From Synaphobranchus kaupii (Eukaryota; Chordata; Actinopteri; Anguilliformes; Synaphobranchidae), in NCBI GenBank assembly GCA_029718625.1, contig CM056376.1:91802358-91866357 (forward strand): a stretch of 64,000 nt of DNA. Direction: 5' to 3'. How positions within the stretch are numbered: the stretch's first letter is position 1; each line of letters begins with the position of its first letter. Shown one piece after another: positions 24,237-35,024 of the stretch. The notes beneath the pieces were generated by a model. That model saw nothing but the letters and a program-made list of their open reading frames with translations. It was not told the DNA's origin and made no database searches. Made by a program: the position numbers and the translations under genes.

Positions 24237-27200
24237 TTTTTTGCCATACATCAACCTCAGCTCAGTGCTGCATCTCCCTAAGGGAACTCCGCATTAACTC
24301 AGTTCATGTGGATGGGCCGTTTAGTTTTTGTTCATACATCAATTTAATGCTAGGCGGGAAATTAAAATGACATGCATTGCTTAGCGAAATGTAAACACTG
24401 TATTTAGTTAGTGAGGGAAAAGCGACATGTTGCTTCAGGATCACATTTCCCTTTTAGCAAGGAGCCAATCACAAAAGCAGTACTGAGCCTAGAGCTCTGC
24501 AACTAGACAACTTTCACCAAAATGATTATGCCAGTTTGGCAGCTACGTACATAGCTACCTCCAAAGATCTGAGTCAGGGCAATCCCCAAAGAAAGCAGAC
24601 ACTGAAAATATGAAAATACTTGGGGAAAAAACATTATGTCTGGACAATTTATCTGTGCTTTGTACAATGGCAACATGAAAGGCTTTTGTTAAGTCTGCAG
24701 AAAAGAGTTAAAGTGATTGCAAAGGGGCTTAAAAATAGTTTAAAAACCATAAACTATCACAGAGGAATGTATCCACTACACATCCATCAAATGTATATTC
24801 AAAGTAATGCCAATAACTACAGTAACACACATCTCAAGTCGGACATAAAATGTGTATTGAAAAACCTACACCGCCACCCTTCAGCTGCAGCACAGATGGC
24901 AAACAAGTGTTTGGCTGAGTGTGATGCTGTTTTAGCGGGCCAATGAGGGGGTGGGGGGCAATGGTCTGTGAACTTTTGGCAAATATTATTGGATGATACA
25001 CACACACAGAATTTTGTCCTGAGCCTGGGAATTTCACCAGGCAGCCGTGCACACACAAGCATACATATGCGCTTGTGAGGTTTGATGGAGTGACAAGCTA
25101 CCCCCAGGCCTCCAGGACACTCAGTAATTGGTTTTTGGGTTATTCTTTTATTACGCCCTGAATAATTCAAAGACTGGTGGAAGATTAGACAGTTTGGTCT
25201 AATTCAGCCTTTTCTCGACCAATCGATTCTTTCTCAGTGTGTATATACTATAAGGACAATGGCCACGGACGAAAGAAAGCTTTCTATAGTATGGTTTTGA
25301 AATTGACCTGACTATATAATAGAATTTTGGCAATAGTTGAGTGAGTGGCATTGTGGGATCTTTTGCCTGAACTCTGTGTAAATGGCTACAGAGCCATGGC
25401 TGTGCCTGTCTCTGCCCAGGACCAGCAGAGCAACAAGGGAACCATTCAATAAATGATTACAGAAAGAGAAAACGTGTTACATTTTCATCCTTGGAAAAAT
25501 TGGACAGCACTCACCAAAATAGTTTGCTTAAAATTTTAATTTGATTTTTAATTTGTGCAGAAACGTTGGTGCGCACCACATGCATGAATTACTAAATCAT
25601 ACATTGGAAAAGCATTTTTGTGAGTCCTGTCCAGTTTTTCAATTTGTGTGTATTTTCTGGGTTTTGACGCTCAAGTTTTCTCATCAACTTTTTTGAGTTG
25701 AACACAGTTCTTGCCAATCATTTTTACATTTGCATCTTTTCAATTTTGTGAAAGCATGAAAGCATGTTGTTTTATAAGTTCCGGCTGAAAAGGCACAAAA
25801 ACTAAAATGTGTCTAAAACCTACGCTTGCATTGTTAGCAGTTACTATTTAAAGCAGTAGCATTGAGCCACTTGACTGTCCGTAGTCATTTCTACACTTTA
25901 AATGGTGAACATGCCAGAAAAAGGCACGACAAATACGTGGTGACAAAGAGTTAGTCAAAAAATGGGTCAGGTTTTAATATGAGAGCTCATTATCCTGCGG
26001 CATTCTCCGTATTGGGCTTCTAACACAGGAGAAGCATACAGAAAAGGATATTCAAACAGTAATCCATCCGGAGATTCTGACACTAGACTGCAGAGTCCCA
26101 AAATGCATAGTCATTTCTCTAAGAAAGGAGAGTGGTGCATTTGGAATGTATGTGACCATGAGCCACACATACGTATATTAGCACAGTTCTGATGTAGAAG
26201 GCTTCAAAGCAGAGAATGTTTATGCCGTCTCCTCTGGCTCAAAGCTGTAAAAGATAGACGCACTACCCTCCTACGGACAAACATCTAATAGTATAGGGCA
26301 AACCAATCAAATATAGCATCCTCAACAGGCCCTTGTTACAGGTATATCCCCCTGACCCTCCACCTTCTCCCTCATAAAGTATGAATGCATCAACAGCATG
26401 TCTGTGGGTAGTAGAGTAGGAATGTATCCCTGTACCAATTTACAAACACAAAAAGGAATTGGATCATTCATCTCTGGGTTTCAAATGAGAGGCTTATATG
26501 CAGCGGTACAGTAGTCCCTTTGTACTGACACCCCCCATTTCTATGTCACGTTTCTGCTTTTCGATGATACACTGTATGCTATGTTTTCTAATGCAAGGGA
26601 TTTTACCTTACTGCCTTCCTATTTTAAAACATTGGTAGCTTTTAGATTTGATATTCTTTTTAGTGTCTCCATGAAACTGCAGGCACACTCAAAAACAAAA
26701 ATAAGGGGGGGGCTGAAAGTGATTATCTGCCACCAGGACCTTATTTTCCTTCCTCGTGTACTCATATTGGGAATAACAACATGATTCTTCATTAATAAAT
26801 TCCCCTATTATTTACTTTTCCATTACCTGCTTTCAGCAGTCTGAGGCATCTTCATCAAACTGCGTGGTTCCTGGGTCCACTGAGGCACACATGTCCAGAA
26901 AGAGCAGGGTGTAGAGAGAGCACGTAGAGTCTAGAGAACTGCCCCGGGGTAAGAGAACCCCCTGAGCCAAGAGCGGAATATATAAATGTGTCTGTTGAAA
27001 GAGAGCGGTTGCGGAGAGGCGTGAGAAGACCCAACTGGTAACTTCCGATCTACCACACCCCCCCCCCCCCCCGACCTGAGAAGAAAAAGAAGAGAGAAAT
27101 TCCTGTAAGTATCCAAGGGTGCCATCCTTCCATAGACACATAGTGAAAGGTTACTTCCTAACAAGCCTCACTTTCTTTGCCCATCCTATAAGGAACAGTT

Positions 27201-27380
27201 CAAAGGTTAGCCATGTAAATGCATTATTATTGCTGCAAATTAAAGTATAAACTTCTGGGACTATGGCGAAGGAGAAAGAAAACATGATCAAATGTTATCT
27301 CACTCCAAGATATTGTTGGTTATACAGAATGTATTTTCCATGTACAAACTTTACATACCTTTATCATTTTTATTGACTAC

Positions 27381-27437
27381 TCTGCATTTGCATTAACTAA
27401 TTTGCAGAAGCCTTTATCCACAGTGACTCACAAAATA
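27381..27437 (+). repeat. Fragment of the dispersed fish repeat
   Basis: TTTGCAGAAGCCTTTATCCA followed by CAGTGACTCACAA, a diverged version of the core at 23634. Lead-in CTGCATTTGCATTA matches the ACATT-rich start of the family. Confidence 0.55.
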
Positions 27438-29667
27438 GGGTAGCAAAGCCAGAGCAGTGGGAAAACAGTGTAATCTAGATAAATAACTTGTCTTGCACAA
27501 TCAAAACAAATGTCACCACTTCAAACTGCCATAAGAAAAAATGTTACATTCAATTGGCAAAGGGAAAGAGAATAAAACAAATCAACAGGAAAAAAAAGTG
27601 CCATTACATCAATCACATAACATAGTGCACCAGTAATCAGAGCTGGCTCTAGCTCAATAAATCATTAATAGTGCTGGGGGGAGAACATTCTGGGTTAAGG
27701 GTGCCAACGAACAGCTTTCGGGGAAAACTTTGAATGCCCTGTACGAGTAGTGCCTTGTAACCATTATTTATAAATCCTTTACCGTGCAGGAAGGAGGAGG
27801 GGCTTTTTTCATGGTATATTTGTGACTTACGCTACCTATGGACAATGGATATGTGCTTTGTATAATTGCAACATGAATGTTTTGTGTTTGTAGTCTTCTA
27901 CAGAAAAGAGTACAGAATTGTTTTTTTAATGCTTTGTTTGATTGTCTCAAGTGTCTAGATGGCTTACTGTTCAAACATCATATCCTTATCTGTAAGCTCT
28001 TCCCCTGTGTTAGAAGCTTAATTAATAATCAGTGCATCACAGTACGATTCTGAGGAAAACAGCAGTAGCTCGAGTTAAAATTGCGCAGCTGGAAGAGGTT
28101 TCTGGTCACGGCCATGACAAGAAAGACATAAGACCTCATCAAATCTGGCCACATATTGACAGTGCGGTCAGAACCTTATTAACCAGCCTGCTGCTGAGAC
28201 AGCAGAAAGGGCATATAACCAAGTGAACGTGGCTCAGAAAAAGACATGCATGAAGCATGTGATGATATTACTGTGCATCGGAGCTAGTTTTGGATAAGAC
28301 ACTTGAGGATAGTGCTTTGCTAATGAAGACATAAGGTAGGACATAGATGAAAATAAGATGGTTTAGGTGAGATGGAATATGTTGACGTATGATGTAGAGC
28401 TTGATGACTTGTGAAATGGTGCAGGATAATGAATTGCATATGATTCTTTCTTAAATATATACCTACATCATCATATTGCTCATTGTAGTTTTGATCACTT
28501 TTATATGTTATAAAAAAATATAACTGTACATATGCGTACTAAACTATATTTATATTATTTTGGATTAATGACCATATTTGTTCAATATTATTTTTTATGT
28601 TATTATGCTTCCGTGAGTAAACATAATATTTCAGACTATCATGTTTGGTGTTATGAAAAAAATCACTTGGCTTAGGGATTGTACACAAAATTGAGTTGTT
28701 TGTATTGAGTTGTTTGTAACATGTTTTGAAAAACTTCTGTCAGCAACTATAAAAATAACTGCAATACAAAGTTGCAAACATGCATAAATACATAAAATCT
28801 CCAATGCACGCTGGATAGCGTATATTGCGGGTGTCTGGCGCGGGTTTGCCTGTTTGATATAAATTCACATCTACCAGGGCTTGCACGGATCAAATGTGGT
28901 GGTGAGTGGGAGGGCTGCGTATTTCCATCTCTGAACCGTCACGGCTTGGCGAGGCGAGAGAGAAAAACAATACCGCCACGTCAGCGACGTTGGCTTTCTC
29001 TCTGTGCCCGGCCTACGGGAGCGGCTCATTACTGTGAGAGGAAGCGCCACTCTTCTATCTGATTTACAACAGCTTGCCTTCCTCCAGGATGCGCCGCATG
29101 ACGGTGCTCTGCTGTAGTCTCAAGTGGGTTCAGGAGTGCCTTAAATGCTGAATGCAAATCTGCACACGAAGAGGCTACTCCCTCATCCCCATTCCATTAA
29201 TGATAATGAGTGGGAGATCAGTACACAAGCCCACCAACAGGAAACACTTGGCCAGGGAGGCATGGCTGCAGGAATGCTGTAGCTGAGCCTTCTCTACACA
29301 GCTCACAGTGATCTAGCCTCTGGACTGAGGTTTGGGTAGGCCCAAAATTTTTAGACAGTAGAGTATTATTCTCGTTTACATTTTTGCAGGTATTTCGAAT
29401 GGATATATCGATCATTATTATTCTAATATTATTAGCTATCACATTCTGTCCATATTATAATACCATTTTTGAGGACCTCTTTACAGTCTCTTTATGTAAT
29501 TTTTTTTTGCAGTGTTTTTATGTGCCTGTCGCCACACATGACGTTCTTAGACAGGAGCAATACATTTATTTTATATTTCAGATGCTAAAAGAGGCAATGC
29601 TACAAATGTCTTATACATATTTATCAGACATGCAGTAGATTAATCTGTAATTGTTATTTTAGTCCTT

Positions 29668-29702
29668 CTAGAATGACACTGGCCTACCCTGTGTCATTCT
29701 AG
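29668..29702. other. Perfect 12-bp hairpin
   Basis: CTAGAATGACAC and its exact complement flank an 11-base spacer. It resembles a minimal palindromic transposon footprint but could be chance in AT-rich DNA. Confidence 0.8.
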
Positions 29703-30127
29703 TGTGTGGCAATGTACCTGCGATGCCAGACAGCAAAGGGGACAGGTGTGCTCACCATCTACAAAGCACATAGCTAGTAACAGAGGTGGGGCGATCCTAA
29801 GTGAAACAATCATTCAAAAGTACCTAGAAGAAGTAGGCCCACGCCTATTATAGACATAGTGAAGCTCAGTCAAGGCAACTGAGCAAACAGGATTTCAGTC
29901 GATCAATAATCGACCAATAAACGAATCACTGAATCAATCACTCAGTCGTTATTCGACTTGTGATATTACACGGAGCATTACAGAGAAGTGAAGTCGCATC
30001 AAAACAGATATAATCAATGGAAAAGCATTATGAAAATAAGCATTGGTATATTTTGTATTCCTGAGTTTACCCTAATGTTCTCCATTTCTGTAAGTATATC
30101 TGGATAAGAGCACTTGCAATGTAAGGT

Positions 30128-30217
30128 ATAATGACCTCAGGGCAGGGCTTTCAACAATTTGAATGCCCTCCGCAAAGAGCATTCAAACGGCATAATGCCC
30201 AGCCACGAGGTCATTAT
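30128..30217. mobile_element. Short fold-back element (possibly Angel-like)
   Basis: An imperfect palindrome of about 90 bases: ATAATGACCTC at the left end and GAGGTCATTAT at the right. Inner arms TTTGAATGCCCTC and GAGCATTCAAA match around a short CGCAAA loop, and GGGCAGGGC pairs imperfectly with GCCCAGCC. Short palindromic elements of this kind are known in fish (for example Angel), but I cannot confirm the family. Confidence 0.5.
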
Positions 30218-32105
30218 CCTGCTTATACAATGGCTTACCAACAAAAAGCATAATTGTAATCAAAACATTCCTTTCAAAATATGTAATTCTATTGCAATGG
30301 AAATGTTCCAGCAAGTATCCCAAACCCTATACCACTTAGCAACCAACACATCTTTCTAGACCCTCTCTCAACTAGGTTAGATAGCAGGCTAGCTTTATGC
30401 TAGATTCACCGCCAATCACATCAATTAATATAAAAATGTAGTTTGGTTTTAGGTCAAAATGTTTGTTATCATGGATAGCTAGCTAGCGAACTATTGAATT
30501 ATCAAAACAGAGGCTAAACTATAAATGTAGTCAAGCTTTAACTGGACTAGCTACTCTCTGCAGTCATTCATGGACATCAAGCTGAGTTGGCAATTTGTTT
30601 TATCAAGTCAGACCATTAATGCACATTAATTTAGAACGGTGAATAAACTTTTGCTGGCACTACTTCATAGTCGGGCATATATGGAAAAATAATGTTCACC
30701 TCCCAGCTTATCAGAAATGAGTATTCAGCCAAGCTGTTGTATAACCAATTGCAATGTAATATAATATTAATGGTTGATGAACTCAGCTATTTTCAGAACT
30801 TTCTTTGTACTGGTGAACAAACTGTTATGAAAGATCTGCCCTTGAGGAGACAAATAACAGAGCATACCCACCTACCAAACAAAAGGAACTAATTAATGCC
30901 CATAATACACTATCTTCAATAATGACTGCATTGTCATATTACAAGTGCATAACAATTAGAACTGGAAACAGTAGACACGGTAATTTTAAACATACAGTAT
31001 ACTGTGTTTGTGGAATAGCTTGTCAGATATAAATACTTGGTACAAACTACTGTGTTCAAAAAGGCTCTGATCAATATTTAAGTATTTTAGAATAAGAAAT
31101 GAATCCATGGCTTGCCATCATGCATCTTCGTTCTTCCAACATCCAAGTTCTGTCATACCAATGGAGAAATAGCTGGAGGTGTTGGAATGGAAGAAATATG
31201 TATTGGTGCTGGTGTTTCAGTGGAGGGGGTTGCCACACAAGGTTGCATACCAATTATGTCAATTCACAAAATTAAACAATTTAATGAACTGAGAAATGTC
31301 CATAATGTTTTATTGGCATTTTTCGATTCATAAATGGAAATGCAGTTAATTTCCTGAACTGACTGCACTGGAATAGAATTGACTCTGTAATGTTATTCGG
31401 CGTCTGAAAGGTTCATTGCGTATGGTGGAGGAAACTATTCTCACACCGCTTACTGGGTCATGAGGCTTGAGGACAAATCAAATTTTATTCTTAAAAAAAA
31501 AAACCTAGGCCATAATTGCACAACACTTTTTGGTACAAGGATATTTTTCAGCACTTTATATTGTGGACAAAAATAAATGGATTAACCGCTGAGTTTATAG
31601 GGGGTTGGTTAAGAGTCACAGATACACTGTATCTGTCTGGCTGAAAACAAGGCTGTTTGCTGTTCTCCTCCACATCCTTGTTCAAGCTGCTCGGTACTGT
31701 AATTTCCCTGCTTCTCTGTTGCATTGTGCGTAATGGAGGAGGCGGTTCTTGCAAGATCTCAGCCTTTTTTCCCCTCTTCAAGCGATTTTTTTTTTCTCTG
31801 ACAGGTTTGAAACATTAGGAGGATTTCAAAAGAGAAATTACAGAGGGGAACGAGATGGGTTGTGTAAAATTAGCATTCTATTGCTGAATTAAAAAATCCA
31901 CCATAGCAGTACAAAAAGTCTTTCCAACTTTTGGGTTTGCTTTTATTTTAATTGTTTAAAAATTAGTTTAATATGAAAATGTAATAGGGAATTAAATAAT
32001 ATATCATTGCAGCCTCGCAAAATATCATATTTTAATGACATTGTATCAGTTTTGTTGACTACTGTCTTTTGGCACAGGAGTATAGGTTACAAAAGTCAAT
32101 TAAGC

Positions 32106-32306
32106 CAATTCACAATGGGACTTTCAGTACTGATCTATATAACATTATACTCTAGTAAATAAGGTTTGTAAATGCCTGTGGTATTAATTATATAAATTAA
32201 TACCACAGGCATTAATTTATATAATTAATACCACAGGCATTTACAAACCTTATTTACTAGAGTATAATGTTATATAGATCAGTACTGAAAGTCCCATTGT
32301 GAATTG
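32106..32306. repeat. Perfect 89-bp inverted repeat
   Basis: The left arm 32106-32194 is the exact reverse complement of the right arm 32218-32306, with a 23-base spacer. The spacer itself carries TACCACAGGC, a partial copy of the arm sequence. A third copy of the inner arm follows at 32307-32377 in direct orientation to the left arm. Confidence 0.97.
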
Positions 32307-32377
32307 TAAATATATATAACATTATACTCTAGTAAATAAGGTTTATAAATGCCTGTGGTATTAATTATATAAATTAC
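32307..32377 (+). repeat. Third copy of the inverted-repeat arm
   Basis: The stretch from ATATAACATTATACTC to ATTATATAAATTA repeats 32134-32199 in the same direction, with a G-to-A change (TTTGTAAA to TTTATAAA) as the clearest difference. The order left arm, inverted arm, left arm again suggests replication template switching or an assembly error. Confidence 0.9.
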
Positions 32378-32803
32378 CTTTAAAAAAAAACATTCAGTGG
32401 GTCATGGACAACCTTTGGCAAAACTCATCTCTGAACTCTTCATAGGGAAACTGAAGTAGTAGTAGTAGGACTGGGGGCAGTAGTTGCTCATGTTGTATTT
32501 ACAGTATATCATCAATGGTTATAATGTATTTGAATTAAACCACAAGACACATTGCCTCTTAATGTCATCTCTATCAGTCAGCCACTTACAAATTTGCAAA
32601 GACCTTTTTTTTCCCCTGAAAATTAATCTGTTATATAACATAAAGAGTGGTCAGGCCCTTCTGTTCCATGTGTCAAATGCTGAAAGTGGTGGAGAGCAGT
32701 TAGCATCATCATCATCATCACGCTTGTCATTGTCTGCCCGTGGATAGCTATGGGATTATTACTTTTTCTGTACAAGTCCCCCAAGTGAATACAGGGGAAG
32801 GGT

Positions 32804-32860
32804 GCACACAGGCACGCATGCACACACACACGCATGCACACGCACACAAACACACGCACA

Positions 32861-32929
<69 letters not shown>
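32804..32929. repeat. (CA)n microsatellite
   Basis: CACG/CACA mixture to about 32862, then a pure CA run of more than 30 units to 32928. Overlapping open frames are artefacts. Confidence 0.97.
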
Positions 32930-32932
<3 letters not shown>

Positions 32933-33460
32933 GACTTTTACTGGTCGCATATTTAATTAATTCTACTGTTCACAATTTGTCACAGGGGAGTGAAACAATA
33001 GGGGACATTTACTCTCATTCAACTGAACAGATGCTCTCCAAGAATAGCCATCTATCTTTAATTGCATGGTCCCTCAGTACTTTCACACATTATATTGCAT
33101 CAGATCCCTCTGTACTGGCACATTATAAACTATGCTATTTGCCCTTTTTTTCCCTCATGTCCTTTTTTGTTTTAACCTATTTGCAGAATCATGGAAATCC
33201 AAATTCCCATACCTCCAAATACCGAAAAATGCACGTTTAAAGGCATACTGAACTTTGTTAGAACATAATATTATATAGCCACCTGGCCCGGCAGATATGA
33301 GTCGTAATATTCATGCTCATCTTCATGACTTGCTCGTTGCTCCAGTGGTCAGCAACTGGCCAAAGGAGAATGACGTTTTTTCTCTCTCCATTCACTCCCA
33401 TTGCATGGCGAAACAGGTCGCAAAAGCACACTTTTAGCACATAAAGGAATGCAAACAACG

Positions 33461-35005
33461 TGTAACGTTCCGTTCCCCTCCTGTCCGTTTTCCATGTTTT
33501 CCTTGTTTCCTTCCGTGTCATGTTGGATCCCATGTCCGTGTTTTCCCCCTGGCTGTGGACTGGGCGTTTCCCTCAGGTACTTTTTGGCTTATTTTCCACT
33601 TTAGCTTCCGCCTATCACTCTCCCCTCTCGTTACTCTCATTCCTCACTGCTGTGCTTCGGCAATCACTCCCGATTAAACATCACACCTGTTTCTCGTTTT
33701 CTCCGTCATTTCCTGCACCATTTAAACCCCTGGCTGGCTGCTAGTCGGCGCCAGTTCGTTAACTAACCAACCGTGTTTACGTCATGTCACGCTTCTGGTC
33801 CTGTATTCGTCAGCTTGCTGTCTTGTACCTGTTACCTGGTTTCCAGTCTGGTAGCTATCCCTCCGAAACATTCTCTGTTGCATGCTACTTACCTGTCTCC
33901 CTTCAACCTCCAGACGCCGCGGTTCCAGCCTCCCTGTAGCTGTGTCTTGTCCTCCCTATGTTACGTACCTCCCGTACTTGAGTTACGGTTTCAGGATCCC
34001 TGAATGTTAGCCGGCTTCAGCAAGAATTGCCCGAGCCACGCCACACCTTCCAACTCGGCGGAGCTTTCTTCAGCTACAGTCCTGTCTCAGTACCCTGCTA
34101 TTAACCTCTGCTTTCTACCCGATTATTCAAGCTACCTATCCAGTTCCCGTCCAGCTCCAGCCCTGGTCTTGTCCTGTACCGGTGTTTCGTACACCTCCGT
34201 TAAAGTCCAGTTCCGGCTTGGAATAATTCCGTGCCGGCTTCCGTTTCCCTGAGTGGACCTCCCGGTCCAGTTCCAGTCCTGTTCCAGTCCAGTTCCAGTC
34301 CAGTTCCAGTCCAGTTCCGGTGTTTTATACACCTCCGTTCAAGTCCAGTTCCGGCTTGGAACAAGTTCCGTGCCGCCTTCCGTTTTCCTGAGTGGACCTC
34401 CCGGTCCAGTTCCAGTCCAGTTCCAGTCCAGTTCCAGTCCAGTTCCGGTGTTTTATACACCTCCGTTCAAGTCCAGTTCCGGCTTGGAACAAGTTCCGTG
34501 CCGCCTTCCGTTTTCCTGAGTGGACCTCCCGGTCCAGTTCCAGTCCAGTTCCAGTCCAGTTCCAGTCCAGTTCCAGTCCTGTTCCAGTCCAGTTCCGGTG
34601 TTTTATACACCTCCGTTCAAGTCCAATTCCGGCTTGGAACAAGTTCCGTGCCGCCTTCCGTTTTCCTGTGTGGACCTCCCGGTCCAGTTCCAGTCCTGAC
34701 CCGGTGCCGCTACTCCACCTTCCCTACCCAGTTCCGGCTTGGAACTGTAGGGCACTTCCGCACCCAGTCCGGCTTGGACTCCTAGTCCTGCACCCTCTTG
34801 GTTCCGGCTTGGAACCTACCTTGACTTTCAAGCCCAGCTCCGGCTTGGAGCAGTCCGTAAGGGACTCTACTTATGTTTGTTAATTAACCTGTTTTGCTTT
34901 CCTGTACAGCTTTGGGACTACCCCAACGCTTAAATAAAATTCAATTTTCTTGAATCTGCCTCCTGGTCGTTGCACTTGGGTTCGTCCCGTATCAGGATCG
35001 TAACA
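33461..35005 (+). repeat. 5' LTR of the Ty3/gypsy element
   Basis: 1545 bp, beginning TGTAACGTTCC and ending ATCGTAACA. A TATA-like ATTTAAAC box lies at 33720-33727, and the inferred transcript start lies about 30 bases downstream near 33751. A polyadenylation signal AATAAA is at about 34935. Roughly 34240-34700 is a nested tandem array: an 11-bp AGTTCCAGTCC unit inside about 120-140-bp units each holding CACCTCCGTTCAAGTCCAG and GAACAAGTTCCGTGCCG. The long TG-LELDW open frames on the minus strand come from this array. Confidence 0.97.
33720..33760 (+). promoter_or_regulatory. LTR core promoter and self-primer candidate
   Basis: ATTTAAAC at 33720-33727 is a TATA-like box. CCAGTTCGTT at 33751-33760, about 31 bases downstream where a transcript would start, is the exact complement of AACGAACTGG just after the 5' LTR (35007-35016). 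In Tf1/sushi-type elements the first 10-11 transcript bases anneal to this site to prime minus-strand DNA. The same pair exists for the 3' LTR copy at 39647-39656. Confidence 0.6.
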
Positions 35006-35016
35006 GAACGAACTGG
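35006..35016 (+). other. Primer binding site, self-priming type
   Basis: GAACGAACTGG follows the LTR end directly. Bases 35007-35016 are complementary to LTR bases 33751-33760. I do not see a convincing match to a tRNA 3' end starting at the LTR boundary; a TGG appears only at 35014. The gag ATG at 35025 lies just 9 bases further on, leaving a very short leader, as in Tf1/sushi elements. Confidence 0.6.
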
Positions 35017-35024
35017 CCAACAAC

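Larger units (their letters stand above)
24237..32105. other. Long region without recognisable genes
   Basis: Mostly unique-looking AT-rich DNA. It holds a 15-C run at 27058-27072, a dispersed-repeat fragment at 27381-27437 and two hairpins (29668-29702 and 30128-30217). CpG-containing stretches occur near 28840-29010 without a coding frame. Short open frames (for example 24620-24946, 24817-25170, 26833-27141) show no domain. Confidence 0.55.

Noticed and set aside
32106..32306. CRISPR-like or regulatory hairpin array
   Set aside because: Only three copies, contiguous and in alternating orientation, in a vertebrate genome; template switching or misassembly explains them better.
34132..34883. 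Long open frames on both strands rich in Gly-Thr-Gly-Leu-Glu-Leu-Asp-Trp or Ser-Ser-Pro-Val-Pro repeats
   Set aside because: They follow an 11-bp tandem array, which is open in several frames because its length is not a multiple of three and it lacks stop codons. The same frames recur in the 3' LTR. They are not proteins.
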